DNA of 53,278 bases from Bacillota bacterium (GTDB lineage: Bacteria > Bacillota > Clostridia > Oscillospirales > Oscillospiraceae): contig JALFUQ010000067.1 in assembly GCA_022784505.1 (NCBI GenBank), forward strand, positions 1 through 53,278. Reading direction: 5' to 3'. Shown here piece by piece: positions 25,477 to 33,159 of this stretch. Numbering within the stretch: the first letter of the stretch is position 1; each line of letters opens with the position of its first letter. The position numbers and the translations under genes are program-made. A model generated the notes under the pieces. The model did not search any database, was not told the origin of the DNA, and saw only the letters and a program-made list of their open reading frames with translations.

Positions 25477-26368
25477 GGAAAAAATAAACGCAAAAATGAG
25501 CGACGAGGAGCTGGCAAAAGCGCTCGGCCGCTATCAGGCAGCGGAAACTCTTTGCATGCTCATCGGCATCATTCTCGTTGCCGCAGGCTGCATTTCGGCG
25601 GTTTTGGTGCATAACCGCGTGCTTCTTGCGGTGCTGGTGTTTGTTGGCGTTGGTCTGCTTGTTTTCGGCGCAATGCCGGCGCAGAAGAAGAAAAAGACGC
25701 TTTTAAAGCAGCAGATGGGCGACTTTTTCAATGCCGAGCGCGAAATGCTCTTCGGCAAGGATCCCGAAACGCCGGAGCTTCCCATAGACTATGCGCATCT
25801 GAAGGGCATTGACCTGTGCACAACCGATTGGACGGACATTGCCGTTGAGAACTTCCACGAGGGCGTGCACAACGATCTGCTGTTTTCGGCCGCGAACGTG
25901 AGTCTTAGCCGCACCGTTGAGGAAAAGTCCGGAGCTAACAACGATAACTGGATGAGCCGCACGGAGAAGCTGTTCACCGGCCTTATCGTGCGCTGCAAGG
26001 GCGTGTGCCGTGCTCTGCCGGAGGTGACGGTCAGCACGCGTTTTCAAAAGCGCGGTGCCGACGATCTCAAGTCCCCTGCTGCGTTTTTGGACAAGTTCTC
26101 TGCACGCACCCCGTGCGGCGATAACGCCGATAGCGCCGTGACGACGCAGCTTCTCGAGTTTGTGCAGGCAATGGAAAAGGCAGGTGGCAAGCTTTTCGGC
26201 TTTGCCGTCAAGGGCGGTGACCTGACCCTGGCGCTGGAGACGCGGTATGTTTTTGCAAACGTCCCGCCGGAGCTTGACCTGCGCGACATTGACGGTATAC
26301 GCAAGTGGTACATTGCCTCGCTCAAGGGCATGAGCGACCTTTTGGACATTATAAAACAGACCGCATAA
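25469..26368 (+). CDS. DUF3137-like membrane protein, divergent copy
   Basis: A 299-aa protein: acidic N-terminus (MSDEELAKALGRYQ), two adjacent membrane helices at about residues 27-68, then a cytosolic domain. The ELLTG-like LFTGLIVRCKGVC and the late GKLFGFAVKGGDLTLALETRY segments align by eye with its neighbour and with DUF3137 proteins, but conservation is weak. Probably arose by duplication. Function unknown. Confidence 0.75.
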   Translation: MDKEKINAKMSDEELAKALGRYQAAETLCMLIGIILVAAGCISAVLVHNRVLLAVLVFVGVGLLVFGAMPAQKKKKTLLKQQMGDFFNAEREMLFGKDPETPELPIDYAHLKGIDLCTTDWTDIAVENFHEGVHNDLLFSAANVSLSRTVEEKSGANNDNWMSRTEKLFTGLIVRCKGVCRALPEVTVSTRFQKRGADDLKSPAAFLDKFSARTPCGDNADSAVTTQLLEFVQAMEKAGGKLFGFAVKGGDLTLALETRYVFANVPPELDLRDIDGIRKWYIASLKGMSDLLDIIKQTA

Positions 26369-26378
26369 GGAGATAAAT

Positions 26379-27254
26379 ATGGATAACGAAAGAAAGAACC
26401 TCACCGACGAAGAGCTCAAGGCAGAGCTCAACAAGGGCAAGACCGGCAAGCTCGGCGGCAGCCTTCTCATTATAGTCGGCATCATCGTGACGATCATCGG
26501 CCTTGTGTCGGGGCCCTCCATCGTCGTTTGCATCATCGGTGTTATCATCGCCGCGATAGGCAGCTCTGCAAAGGGCAAGGCGAAGGATGAAGCGGGCAAG
26601 AAGGCGTTTGACGCGATTGTCCCAGAGCTCATCGCCCGCAATTTTGAGGCCGTGGAATACTCGCCTCGTGAGCACATTCTCGATGCCGAGAGCTCGAATA
26701 TCCCGCTCACAAACCACTCGCGCCTCAGCCGCAGCGGTTCCATCAGAGGCAAGTACCGCGGGCTCGACGCCGAGCTTTGCAACATCGTCCTGACCGATGA
26801 GAGCCAGTACCAGGACGAGAACAACGGTCAGTGGTACACAAACGAGCAGGAGGTCTACAGCGGCCAGTGGATGGCCTGCAAGCTCGGCGATGCCGCTCCC
26901 GTGAGCTTCACATTCTGGCCAAGGGGCAAGCTCGATAAGCTCATCAGCTACCCGACCATCAAGACCGACAACGCCGACTTCAACAAGCGCTTTAACCTCA
27001 GCTCCGCTAACGAAGCCGAGGCTCTGCGTTATCTCAGCCCCGGCCGTATGCAGCGCATCCTTGCGCTGGCAGGCAGCGCCTTTGGCGAGGTGTCCGTCAG
27101 CCTGCACGAGGACGGACTTTTGTACATTGCCGTCAAGAGCGGTCACGGCTTCTTCGACATCGGCAAGGGCAGAGAGAATGTCGACGCTCTGCGCACACGC
27201 TACACCGGCGAGCTCAAGTGGTTCACCGACATGATAGACATTTTTAATAGCTGA
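26379..27254 (+). CDS. DUF3137 family membrane protein
   Basis: A 291-aa protein: charged N-terminus (NLTDEELKAELNKGKTGKLGG), two membrane helices near residues 27-65, then a soluble domain with the DUF3137 pattern YSGQWMACKLG, then TDNADFNKRFNLSS, AEALRYLSPGRMQRI and LLYIAVKSGHGFFD. It starts 11 nt after its paralogue. Family function is unknown. The operon ends at the bidirectional hairpin 27258-27287. Confidence 0.85.
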   Translation: MDNERKNLTDEELKAELNKGKTGKLGGSLLIIVGIIVTIIGLVSGPSIVVCIIGVIIAAIGSSAKGKAKDEAGKKAFDAIVPELIARNFEAVEYSPREHILDAESSNIPLTNHSRLSRSGSIRGKYRGLDAELCNIVLTDESQYQDENNGQWYTNEQEVYSGQWMACKLGDAAPVSFTFWPRGKLDKLISYPTIKTDNADFNKRFNLSSANEAEALRYLSPGRMQRILALAGSAFGEVSVSLHEDGLLYIAVKSGHGFFDIGKGRENVDALRTRYTGELKWFTDMIDIFNS

Positions 27255-27257
27255 ACA

Positions 27258-27287
27258 AAAAAGGTATAGCCGAGGCTATACCTTTTT
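27258..27287. terminator. bidirectional terminator between the DUF3137 operon and the phage-like cluster
   Basis: Fourteen-bp stem AAAAAGGTATAGCC with its complement and a very short loop; T tracts on both strands. It stops the plus-strand operon and the minus-strand cluster. Confidence 0.92.
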
Positions 27288-27290
27288 CAT

Positions 27291-27626
27291 TTATCCCACG
27301 CTCGCGCCGTTTACCTTAAGTGAGCCCGTGATGTTGACGGTTCCGGTTATATTGACCGCACCGTTATTTTTTATCGTTATGACGGCGCTGTCGGTCTTTA
27401 TATAGATTTCCCCCGGCAGCAGATCATCCGGCGCATCGGCGCCGACGACACCAACCAGAACACTTGAGCCGTCGCTGCCGCTTATCCGCAGCTGCGCCTC
27501 GCCCGCTTTGGGCAGACGCAGGATGCCTGCCGGACTTAGCGTATCGTCCCCGCTGTCATCGACAATGCAAACGGAGGCCGCGCTGCCGTCCATCTCAGAT
27601 TTTCTTTTTGTTTCCGATAACCACAT
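27291..27626 (-). CDS. baseplate spike-like protein (gpV/Gp45-type, small)
   Basis: A 111-aa protein with an N-terminal OB-like half (AGEAQLRISGSDGSSVLVGVVG) and a C-terminal triple-beta-helix-like tip of alternating residues (AVNITGTVNITGSLKVNGAS). This is the pattern of tail spikes that pierce the envelope, here much shortened. Its ATG is 1 nt after the hub stop, with GGAGG inside the hub gene. Last gene of the cluster, 3 nt from the terminator. Confidence 0.72.
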   Translation of the reverse strand: MWLSETKRKSEMDGSAASVCIVDDSGDDTLSPAGILRLPKAGEAQLRISGSDGSSVLVGVVGADAPDDLLPGEIYIKTDSAVITIKNNGAVNITGTVNITGSLKVNGASVG

Positions 27627-27627
27627 G

Positions 27628-28578
27628 TCAAACCTCCAGCGTGATGCTTGTTCCCGCGCTGACCGCGTCGCCCCAGCAGTGGGTGCTGATAACGCGGCAG
27701 CTTTTGTTTATGCCGATAGCCGAGCACTTGAGCGTCACGGTGTCGTCCGGGAAGCATGGAAACTGCTCGTTTAGTATAACATCAACGCAGTGCTTGCCGG
27801 ACTTCGAGCACTCTATCTGATAGCGTCCGGAGAAGGTCGTATCGATATTCGTGCTGCCGGCGATAACGTTTTCAAACTTCTCGGTGTAAAAATACCGGCG
27901 ACAAGCGCCGCCCCGGTTTATAAACTCCTGATTATTGAGCGTGTAGCTTGCCCCGCTCGAGCGGTTCACGACGATTATCTGCGAAATGATGCCGTAGCGC
28001 TCGTCCTTGAGCTTTACAGACACCGCCTTCTCGTCGGCATTTATGCTGAGGCTGCTGCCTGTTCTGCTGCCCAGATGCAACGTGCCGGTCCTATCAAGTC
28101 TCGGCACTGCGCGCACGCTTTTCAGGCAGTAGCGCTTTAATACGCTCCATGCGCTGTCGCCGTCTCTGACCGAGAACAGATATACCTGCGGCATTTCGCC
28201 GTCCTCGATGTTCGTGATGCCGTAGGGTGAGATGTATTTTTCTATCAGCTGACTTCTTGTCAGGGAGTAGTACATGTGCTTGGGCACCTCGTTATCCATA
28301 AGAAGCGCCGCAAGCGAGCGGCCGTTTATGCTCACCGTTGAGCCCGTTTCATCGAGGCTCACCTGATACTCGTCAACAACACCGTAAAACACCGTCTCGC
28401 CGTCGTTTACGCCCTTAAAGCGCACAGCGCCGGTGAGCTTTGGCAGAAGCTCTGCTGTATACGGGGTCTTGACCTCGAAATAATCGCAGGGCTCGCCGGT
28501 GCCGTGGCAGACATCCCACGACAAAAGCTCGGGCAGAAGATACTGCGTTCCGTCCTTATCTATCAAATAACCTTTCAT
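27628..28578 (-). CDS. tail hub protein, XkdQ/gpD-like
   Basis: A 316-aa protein resembling XkdQ-type hub proteins: N-terminal barrel (GYLIDKDGTQYLLPELLSWD, GETVFYGVVDEYQVSLDETG), then SINGRSLAALLMDNEVPKH and SVRDGDSAWSVLKRYC, which are conserved in contractile-tail hub proteins. It follows the LysM gene and precedes the spike, as in PBSX-type baseplates. The usual XkdR/S/T baseplate genes are absent. Confidence 0.8.
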   Translation of the reverse strand: MKGYLIDKDGTQYLLPELLSWDVCHGTGEPCDYFEVKTPYTAELLPKLTGAVRFKGVNDGETVFYGVVDEYQVSLDETGSTVSINGRSLAALLMDNEVPKHMYYSLTRSQLIEKYISPYGITNIEDGEMPQVYLFSVRDGDSAWSVLKRYCLKSVRAVPRLDRTGTLHLGSRTGSSLSINADEKAVSVKLKDERYGIISQIIVVNRSSGASYTLNNQEFINRGGACRRYFYTEKFENVIAGSTNIDTTFSGRYQIECSKSGKHCVDVILNEQFPCFPDDTVTLKCSAIGINKSCRVISTHCWGDAVSAGTSITLEV

Positions 28579-28586
28579 ACTACCTC

Positions 28587-29120
28587 CTACGATATTCTTA
28601 TCAGCTGTCCCTCGTCGAGGGCCGTGGTGCTCGCTATCTGCGGGTTGAGCGCGATCAGGTCATCAAGCTCCTTTGAATACCTTGTCGCTATAAGCGCAAG
28701 GGTGTCGTTAAGCTTTGCCGAGATGTATTTTGACTTGTTAGGATCGATGTCTGATGCTGTGTAGCCCGTCTGATCCTCGCTCTCCCAAAACTCAAACGAG
28801 TAGCTGACATATTCCTCGCGCGGCTCCTGATTCAGGTCGAGCTTTGCAAAGTACACCTTGACCGGCGGCCAAACTGGGTGCTCGAGCCACCCCGCCCCCG
28901 TGAAGGAAAAGCTTTTTGCAAGGCGGCGGAAGCTGTCGTAGGCATCGGGGCCTGTAAACTCGCCCTCGCCCTTGAATACTCGGTGCTGAACGCCGAGGCT
29001 CTGCACCTGAAAGCCGGAAAACGGCAGCTTATAGCTGTGCAGTGTTTGCCGCAGCTCGACCTTAAATGTTGTGGGATTATTTGGCCATGTGAAGTCCCTG
29101 TATTTCATTGGTGCAAGCAT
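28587..29120 (-). CDS. LysM-containing phage tail protein, XkdP-like
   Basis: A 177-aa protein. Residues 1-125 match the tail-assembly N-terminal region (KYRDFTWPNNPTTFKVE, GEFTGPDAYDSFRRLAKSF); residues about 130-177 are one LysM module (ISAKLNDTLALIATRYSKEL, ending LDEGQLIRIS). LysM in XkdP is thought to help baseplate assembly or wall contact. ATG 29120 has GGAGGGG 5 nt upstream. In PBSX this gene follows the tape-measure gene, which is missing here. Confidence 0.85.
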   Translation of the reverse strand: MLAPMKYRDFTWPNNPTTFKVELRQTLHSYKLPFSGFQVQSLGVQHRVFKGEGEFTGPDAYDSFRRLAKSFSFTGAGWLEHPVWPPVKVYFAKLDLNQEPREEYVSYSFEFWESEDQTGYTASDIDPNKSKYISAKLNDTLALIATRYSKELDDLIALNPQIASTTALDEGQLIRIS

Positions 29121-29132
29121 TGCATCCCCTCC

Positions 29133-29291
29133 TTAATATGTTTCAAAGCCGTTGTCATAGCGTCTTGCGTCACGGCCGAAGTATTCCGAAAGCCGGGACA
29201 TGTCGCGACGATGCACCAAAAGCTGCGTTATGTCCTCGCACAGTACGGCATCGTCGCCGCTGCGTTCGGTTTTTATGTTGTCGTTGTCCAT
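29133..29291 (-). CDS. 52-aa hypothetical protein in tail region
   Basis: A short frame from ATG 29291 (MDNDNIKTERSGDDAVLCED) to TAA 29133, ending RDARRYDNGFETY. It overlaps the tail-tube gene by 19 nt and is followed at 12 nt by the LysM gene with its own GGAGGGG. It fills the only gap of the cluster and its position equals that of the tail-assembly chaperone or tape measure in complete phages. Too small to be a tape measure. Function unknown. Confidence 0.7.
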   Translation of the reverse strand: MDNDNIKTERSGDDAVLCEDITQLLVHRRDMSRLSEYFGRDARRYDNGFETY

Positions 29292-29668
29292 ACCGGCACT
29301 TCCTTTCTGCCCTCGGCTGTAAAGCGCAGCTTTTCAATGAGCGGTTCGCCCGCCTTGCGCACGATCTCGGTGCTTTCAAGGCGGCAGTTTGAGTAGACTA
29401 TGACGCCCGCCGACTTTTTAAGGTTGAGGTCAAACTCGTCGAGCAGCGTAAAATCCACGCCGTCGGCAGACTCCTCCCTTGTGAGCACTATCTCATAGCT
29501 TCTGCCGCCGGGTATCACCGACAGCGGCTGCAGCTCGCCGAAGGCTTTGAGCGGATACATCCGGGTCTTCACATTCTCGGTGATGCTGCGCACGAGGGCT
29601 ATCTGTACATTGTTAGCAAATACCTGTACATCGCTGTCTGTGTATGCGATGCTCCTTATATAGCTCAT
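29273..29668 (-). CDS. phage tail tube-like protein
   Basis: A 131-aa protein starting MSYIRSIAYTDSDVQVFANNV. It is beta-rich with the motif GGRSYEIVLTREESADGVDF, resembling small tail-tube proteins of the XkdM class by size, position and beta pattern; no strong motif match. I use ATG 29668, not the upstream TTG/GTG-type start at 29695, because GGAGGACTGAC precedes it. It overlaps the preceding gene's end slightly. Confidence 0.65.
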   Translation of the reverse strand: MSYIRSIAYTDSDVQVFANNVQIALVRSITENVKTRMYPLKAFGELQPLSVIPGGRSYEIVLTREESADGVDFTLLDEFDLNLKKSAGVIVYSNCRLESTEIVRKAGEPLIEKLRFTAEGRKEVPVWTTTT

Positions 29669-29669
29669 G

Positions 29670-30122
29670 TCAGTCCTCCTCCAATTTAAACACACCGGCA
29701 GGCTCGCTCAGCGAGCGCACAAGGCTCGCCTCGGCCTCGGCGGTGCATTTGCAGTAGTACATTTCGCTTTTGCCGTCGAAGCTCACCTCACTTGCCTCGA
29801 AGCTCTTTACCTTCAGCGAGCTCATGCTCCCGAGACTGTTGCAGACGTTCTCCTTAAGGTTCTCGCAATCGGGCATCGGTGAGTAGATATCAAGCCCGAT
29901 CTTGAGGCTCCCGTGACTTCCGAACATCTCCTTGATAACTCCGTTTTCAAGGCAGAGCCCGATATAATTTCCGCAGCCGCAGGATGTGATCTTTACCGAG
30001 CGTATCGATACGCAGATGACTGTCTTTTGCTTGTCGAAATCAGCCACCGGAAATGCCGCCACGGCGTTTATGCCGTCATTGATGAGGGTCTGTGTAATGC
30101 TTTCTACCACGCTTTTTAACAT
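29670..30122 (-). CDS. tail completion/tail terminator-like protein
   Basis: A 150-aa protein, MLKSVVESITQTLINDGINAVAAFP, with the layout of minor capsid/tail terminator proteins (amphipathic helix, then beta strands, GLDIYSP near residue 100). Identification rests on position between head-closure and tail-tube genes. It starts 4 nt after the preceding stop. Confidence 0.62.
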   Translation of the reverse strand: MLKSVVESITQTLINDGINAVAAFPVADFDKQKTVICVSIRSVKITSCGCGNYIGLCLENGVIKEMFGSHGSLKIGLDIYSPMPDCENLKENVCNSLGSMSSLKVKSFEASEVSFDGKSEMYYCKCTAEAEASLVRSLSEPAGVFKLEED

Positions 30123-30126
30123 TCTC

Positions 30127-30423
30127 TCACCATCTCTTTCGTCTCAAAATACACTCGGTGTGGGAAAACTCGCCGAAAATGCGCACCTGCTCGACGCGCA
30201 TGACCTCGTACCTGCGTCCCGCGTAGGTGACAATATCGTTCAGGGCAGGCGCTGCTGCATCCGTTATAAGCCTGTACCTTTCCTCCTGCTGCACGCCGAC
30301 GGGAAGTCTCGTTTTGGCATCGGACTTGCTTTTGTTTATGACCGACAAAAAGCCCTTTGCCGAGACCGCGCCGACCGTGACAGGCTCGCCGTAGGTCGTA
30401 ATGACCTGTGATGATAAGCTCAT
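30127..30423 (-). CDS. head-closure/stopper-like protein
   Basis: A 98-aa beta-rich protein ending DIVTYAGRRYEVMRVEQVRIFGEFSHTECILRRKRW split over two strands; the pattern of ...GRRYEV... resembles head-tail joining (SPP1 gp16-like) proteins. Its ATG overlaps the stop of the connector gene. A competing frame at 30116-30460 lacks a ribosome site and is a shadow. Confidence 0.65.
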   Translation of the reverse strand: MSLSSQVITTYGEPVTVGAVSAKGFLSVINKSKSDAKTRLPVGVQQEERYRLITDAAAPALNDIVTYAGRRYEVMRVEQVRIFGEFSHTECILRRKRW

Positions 30424-30803
30424 CCCGCGACCCCCTTAAAATCGAAACTGCCGCATTCAAGATATGCCGACAGCATGCTCTCGGCTCGCATTCTCAGTGC
30501 CTGAGACGATCCGGTTTTTGCGCCGTCGCGCAGCTTGACGCTGAGCTCTCCGGCCTTGAAGGACTCTATATTGTCGCCGGGGATGCCCGTCAGCTCGATA
30601 TACAGTGAGATCGCAAGAAGCCCCGCTGCGCAGGTGAAAAGCTCCTCGATATCCGAGCTTTTTACGCCCGCACGCAGCTTTGACTCAAGCTCTGCCGCCG
30701 CGGTCTGACACGCACTGCGCAGCACTCTGCCCTCCTGGCCGAGCGGCGAGGTGCCGAGCATTTCCCTCGCCTTGCTTTCAATGTCCTGAATTGTATATGC
30801 CAT
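30420..30803 (-). CDS. head-tail connector (gp6/gp15-like adaptor)
   Basis: A 127-aa, mostly helical protein (YTIQDIESKAREMLGTS, then RMRAESMLSAYLECGSF) typical in size and place for the adaptor ring that binds the portal. An AGGAGGG site is just upstream. A stem at 30823-30846 separates it from the capsid gene. Confidence 0.68.
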   Translation of the reverse strand: MAYTIQDIESKAREMLGTSPLGQEGRVLRSACQTAAAELESKLRAGVKSSDIEELFTCAAGLLAISLYIELTGIPGDNIESFKAGELSVKLRDGAKTGSSQALRMRAESMLSAYLECGSFDFKGVAG

Positions 30804-30822
30804 AGCTGTCCCTCCTTAAAGC

Positions 30823-30846
30823 GAAGCAGGGCAAAAGCCCTGCTTC
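30823..30846. terminator. hairpin after the capsid gene, plus-strand terminator-like
   Basis: Ten-bp GC-rich perfect stem GAAGCAGGGC with AAAA/TTTT loop. A T tract follows only on the plus strand. In the transcribed (minus) direction it has no U tract, so it may protect the upstream capsid mRNA or block antisense reading. Confidence 0.55.
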
Positions 30847-30858
30847 TTTTTGTTGTTA

Positions 30859-31890
30859 TCAGACCGTGAGCACCTTTGATGCCTCGGTGTAGAGCTTTGC
30901 AAAGCCGGAAATGCTGGTGATAGCGGCTCTTTCAAGCTGACGGTCGATGAGGCGGTCGTACTCGACGCTCACATCGCCTGCGGTGACCATCTCGAGGGCA
31001 TAGCCCTTGTCCAGGCCGATCGCGGTGCCTGCCTTCATGGCAGAGCAGCGGATGAGCTTTGCGCCCAGAGGATTGCCCGGCTCGCCGGTGCCCTGGAAGT
31101 TGAGGCCCGCCATGGGGTTTTTAAACTCCGAGCAGTTGAGGATCTTCATCATCACATCGGGTGCAACGAGCATGGTGTTCATGGTGTAGGGGTCAAAGCG
31201 GTTCCAGAACGCCAGCAGCTCTGCGTAGCTAAGGCTGCCGGAGGTGCCGCCGATGGTGTCGTCGCCGACTGCGAGAGACTCGGCGGTGTTGCCATTGCCG
31301 TCGCCGTTTACGATGACATCGATGGCATCCTCAAGATGCATGCGCATGATCTGATTGCCGATCTGGCGCAGCATGACCGAGAACAGGTCAAGACGCTGGA
31401 AGCGGATAGCCTCGTAGGATGCGACGAGCATTCTGCCGCGCTTTTTCAGGCTCACGAGGTGATCAGCGGCACGGATCTCGGTCTGCGGGATGAGTGCGCC
31501 CTCGCCGACGAAGCGCAGTGCCTTGTCGTCCTCGGAAGCGGCGGAATAGATGGAACGGTAGTCCATGCCCTCAAAGCGAGTGACCGATGCGGTGATGGAA
31601 GGCAGGATATTGCCCTCCTCCATGCCGGCCTTTACGCTTCTGGAAACATATTCGGGAAACAGGACGGCAGACTCGGAGGTGGAGAAAAACTTCTCAACGA
31701 CATCGCTGCCTGCACCTCTGACCTTGATGTCAAAGCGCTTGAGCTGACGCTGAAATGCGTCCATGCCCTCATAGGGAGTACCCTTGTAGTTTTCATTAGG
31801 GTCAAGACCCTCGAGCACCTGCTCAAAGCTCTTGCCTGACTCGGAATACATACCCTTATCGAGTCTTATCTCATTGAAATTATATGCCAT
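30859..31890 (-). CDS. HK97-fold major capsid protein
   Basis: A 343-aa protein with a helical N-arm (MAYNFNEIRLDKGMYSESGKSF) and the HK97-type core: SVKAGMEEGNILPSITASVTR, a P-domain helix (MRMHLEDAIDVIVNGDGNGN) and the C-terminal LERAAITSISGFAKLYTEASK. It is intact and has a good GGAGGAAA ribosome site. The protease gene upstream suggests maturation of the prohead. Confidence 0.85.
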   Translation of the reverse strand: MAYNFNEIRLDKGMYSESGKSFEQVLEGLDPNENYKGTPYEGMDAFQRQLKRFDIKVRGAGSDVVEKFFSTSESAVLFPEYVSRSVKAGMEEGNILPSITASVTRFEGMDYRSIYSAASEDDKALRFVGEGALIPQTEIRAADHLVSLKKRGRMLVASYEAIRFQRLDLFSVMLRQIGNQIMRMHLEDAIDVIVNGDGNGNTAESLAVGDDTIGGTSGSLSYAELLAFWNRFDPYTMNTMLVAPDVMMKILNCSEFKNPMAGLNFQGTGEPGNPLGAKLIRCSAMKAGTAIGLDKGYALEMVTAGDVSVEYDRLIDRQLERAAITSISGFAKLYTEASKVLTV

Positions 31891-31903
31891 TACTTTTTCC
31901 TCC

Positions 31904-32245
31904 TTACATTATGAAGCCGACGGTGGCGGCGGTGCTGTCGACCTTGACGACAAGGTACTCTCTGCCGGTGTCGGCCTTTTTGACCTTGCCGCCTACATCG
32001 GCAGCAAGCTTTGCAAAGCCTACGGCGGGAGCGGTGCCGGTGTAGCCGACCTCGATGTAGCCGTGAGTCTTGACGACGGCAAAGCCGTCTGCGGTGTCGA
32101 TGCAGTAGCCTGCGAAATTATCGCCTGCGGCGCAGGCCGCGACGGTGTTGTTGACGCTTACCTTGACAAGCACGCCCTTTGTGGTGCCGCTTGCCTTTTC
32201 AAAGGAGAGGACCTGCTCTCCGACGCCTTCAAAGCTAACTTTCAT
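31904..32245 (-). CDS. head decoration-like protein (DUF2190-type)
   Basis: A 113-aa beta-rich protein (VGEQVLSFEKASGTTKGVLV, DNFAGYCIDTADGFAVVKTHG) placed between protease and capsid genes, where capsid-cementing proteins occur. GGAGGAAA precedes the ATG, and the capsid gene follows after 13 nt. Confidence 0.7.
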   Translation of the reverse strand: MKVSFEGVGEQVLSFEKASGTTKGVLVKVSVNNTVAACAAGDNFAGYCIDTADGFAVVKTHGYIEVGYTGTAPAVGFAKLAADVGGKVKKADTGREYLVVKVDSTAATVGFIM

Positions 32246-32262
32246 TTTTGTTTCCTCCTAAA

Positions 32263-33159
32263 TCAGATGATGTACTCGTCACCGTCAAATTTGGTGACCT
32301 CTCCCCTGCCCGGGAGCTGGGTTACGGGCGGATACAGCTCGGCAGACCTCGCCTCAAATGCGCTCTTCATCTCGAGTAGCGCCGCCTCGTCGAGTGTCCG
32401 GACGCTCTTGGACAGCGCCGAGTGCAGCGATTTATCGCACACAAGGCACAATCTCAGAACCTCGCTCCTGAGCCCGTCGAGATACTTTTCGCCGAGCCGG
32501 GCTGCCTTTTCAAGCCTTTCGTATTCATGGGCAAAGCGCTTGCCCTCCTCGGTCCGGACAAAGCTTTTTATAACGCCCGCACCGCGCTGGGCGGGCACGG
32601 CGACAAAGCTCCACTCGTAGGCATCGACCGCGCCCTCGAGTATGGCATAGCACTCCTTGCCGCCGTAGGTCCTGCCCTTAACATGGGTGCAGGTGCCAAG
32701 CTCCTCGCCGCAGACGCTGCACACGCTGCGTGCCACCGAGCAGCCCACGCTCGTTTCACGCTTGATGCCGCCGTCTATCTCGGCGATAAGCTCGGCGTTT
32801 GCCTCGGTGCGCAGCATGTATGCGTAGCCCTTGAGGTAGACATAGTCAGCGCCGAGTGAGTTTTTGCGGTTTTTATCCGTGACGAGCTCCGTGCGGTAAA
32901 TGCGTGCGACCTGGTTATCGCTGCGCCAGTCATGGTCGCAGATGCCGGTCACACCGACGAAAAGCTCGCCGAGCTCACGCAATGTCGCCTCGGAAAACCG
33001 CTCGTGATCTCTGTCGATCTCGTTGTCGCAAAGCAGGACCGAGAATATATACACATCCTCGGCGCCAAGCTCCGCCTTTGCAAAGGCGTTGACCGCCTTG
33101 AGCTCCTCGGCGGTGCAGACGAGCTCCTTGCCCCCGCTTCCGCCTTTAATGATCTTCAT
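32263..33159 (-). CDS. phage prohead protease with C-terminal helical extension
   Basis: A 298-aa protein starting MKIIKGGSGGKELVCTAEEL. Residues about 35-195 are a prohead protease-like domain: CDHDWRSDNQ (His76 candidate catalytic), RETSVGCSV (Ser137 candidate nucleophile) and the zinc-ribbon-like CSVCGEELGTCTH, then DAYEWSFVAVPAQRGAG. Residues 200-290 are helical and scaffold-like. ATG 33159 is preferred over the Arg-rich longer frame because of the GAGGGA site; it overlaps the portal stop by 14 nt. Confidence 0.83.
   Translation of the reverse strand: MKIIKGGSGGKELVCTAEELKAVNAFAKAELGAEDVYIFSVLLCDNEIDRDHERFSEATLRELGELFVGVTGICDHDWRSDNQVARIYRTELVTDKNRKNSLGADYVYLKGYAYMLRTEANAELIAEIDGGIKRETSVGCSVARSVCSVCGEELGTCTHVKGRTYGGKECYAILEGAVDAYEWSFVAVPAQRGAGVIKSFVRTEEGKRFAHEYERLEKAARLGEKYLDGLRSEVLRLCLVCDKSLHSALSKSVRTLDEAALLEMKSAFEARSAELYPPVTQLPGRGEVTKFDGDEYII

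Noticed and set aside
25703..26824. 373-aa frame antisense to both DUF3137-like genes
   Set aside because: Spans two sense genes with good ribosome sites; shadow frame.
30116..30460. 114-aa frame overlapping the head-closure gene
   Set aside because: No ribosome site and an Arg/Cys-rich product; the 98-aa frame fits the ATGA overlap and phage order.
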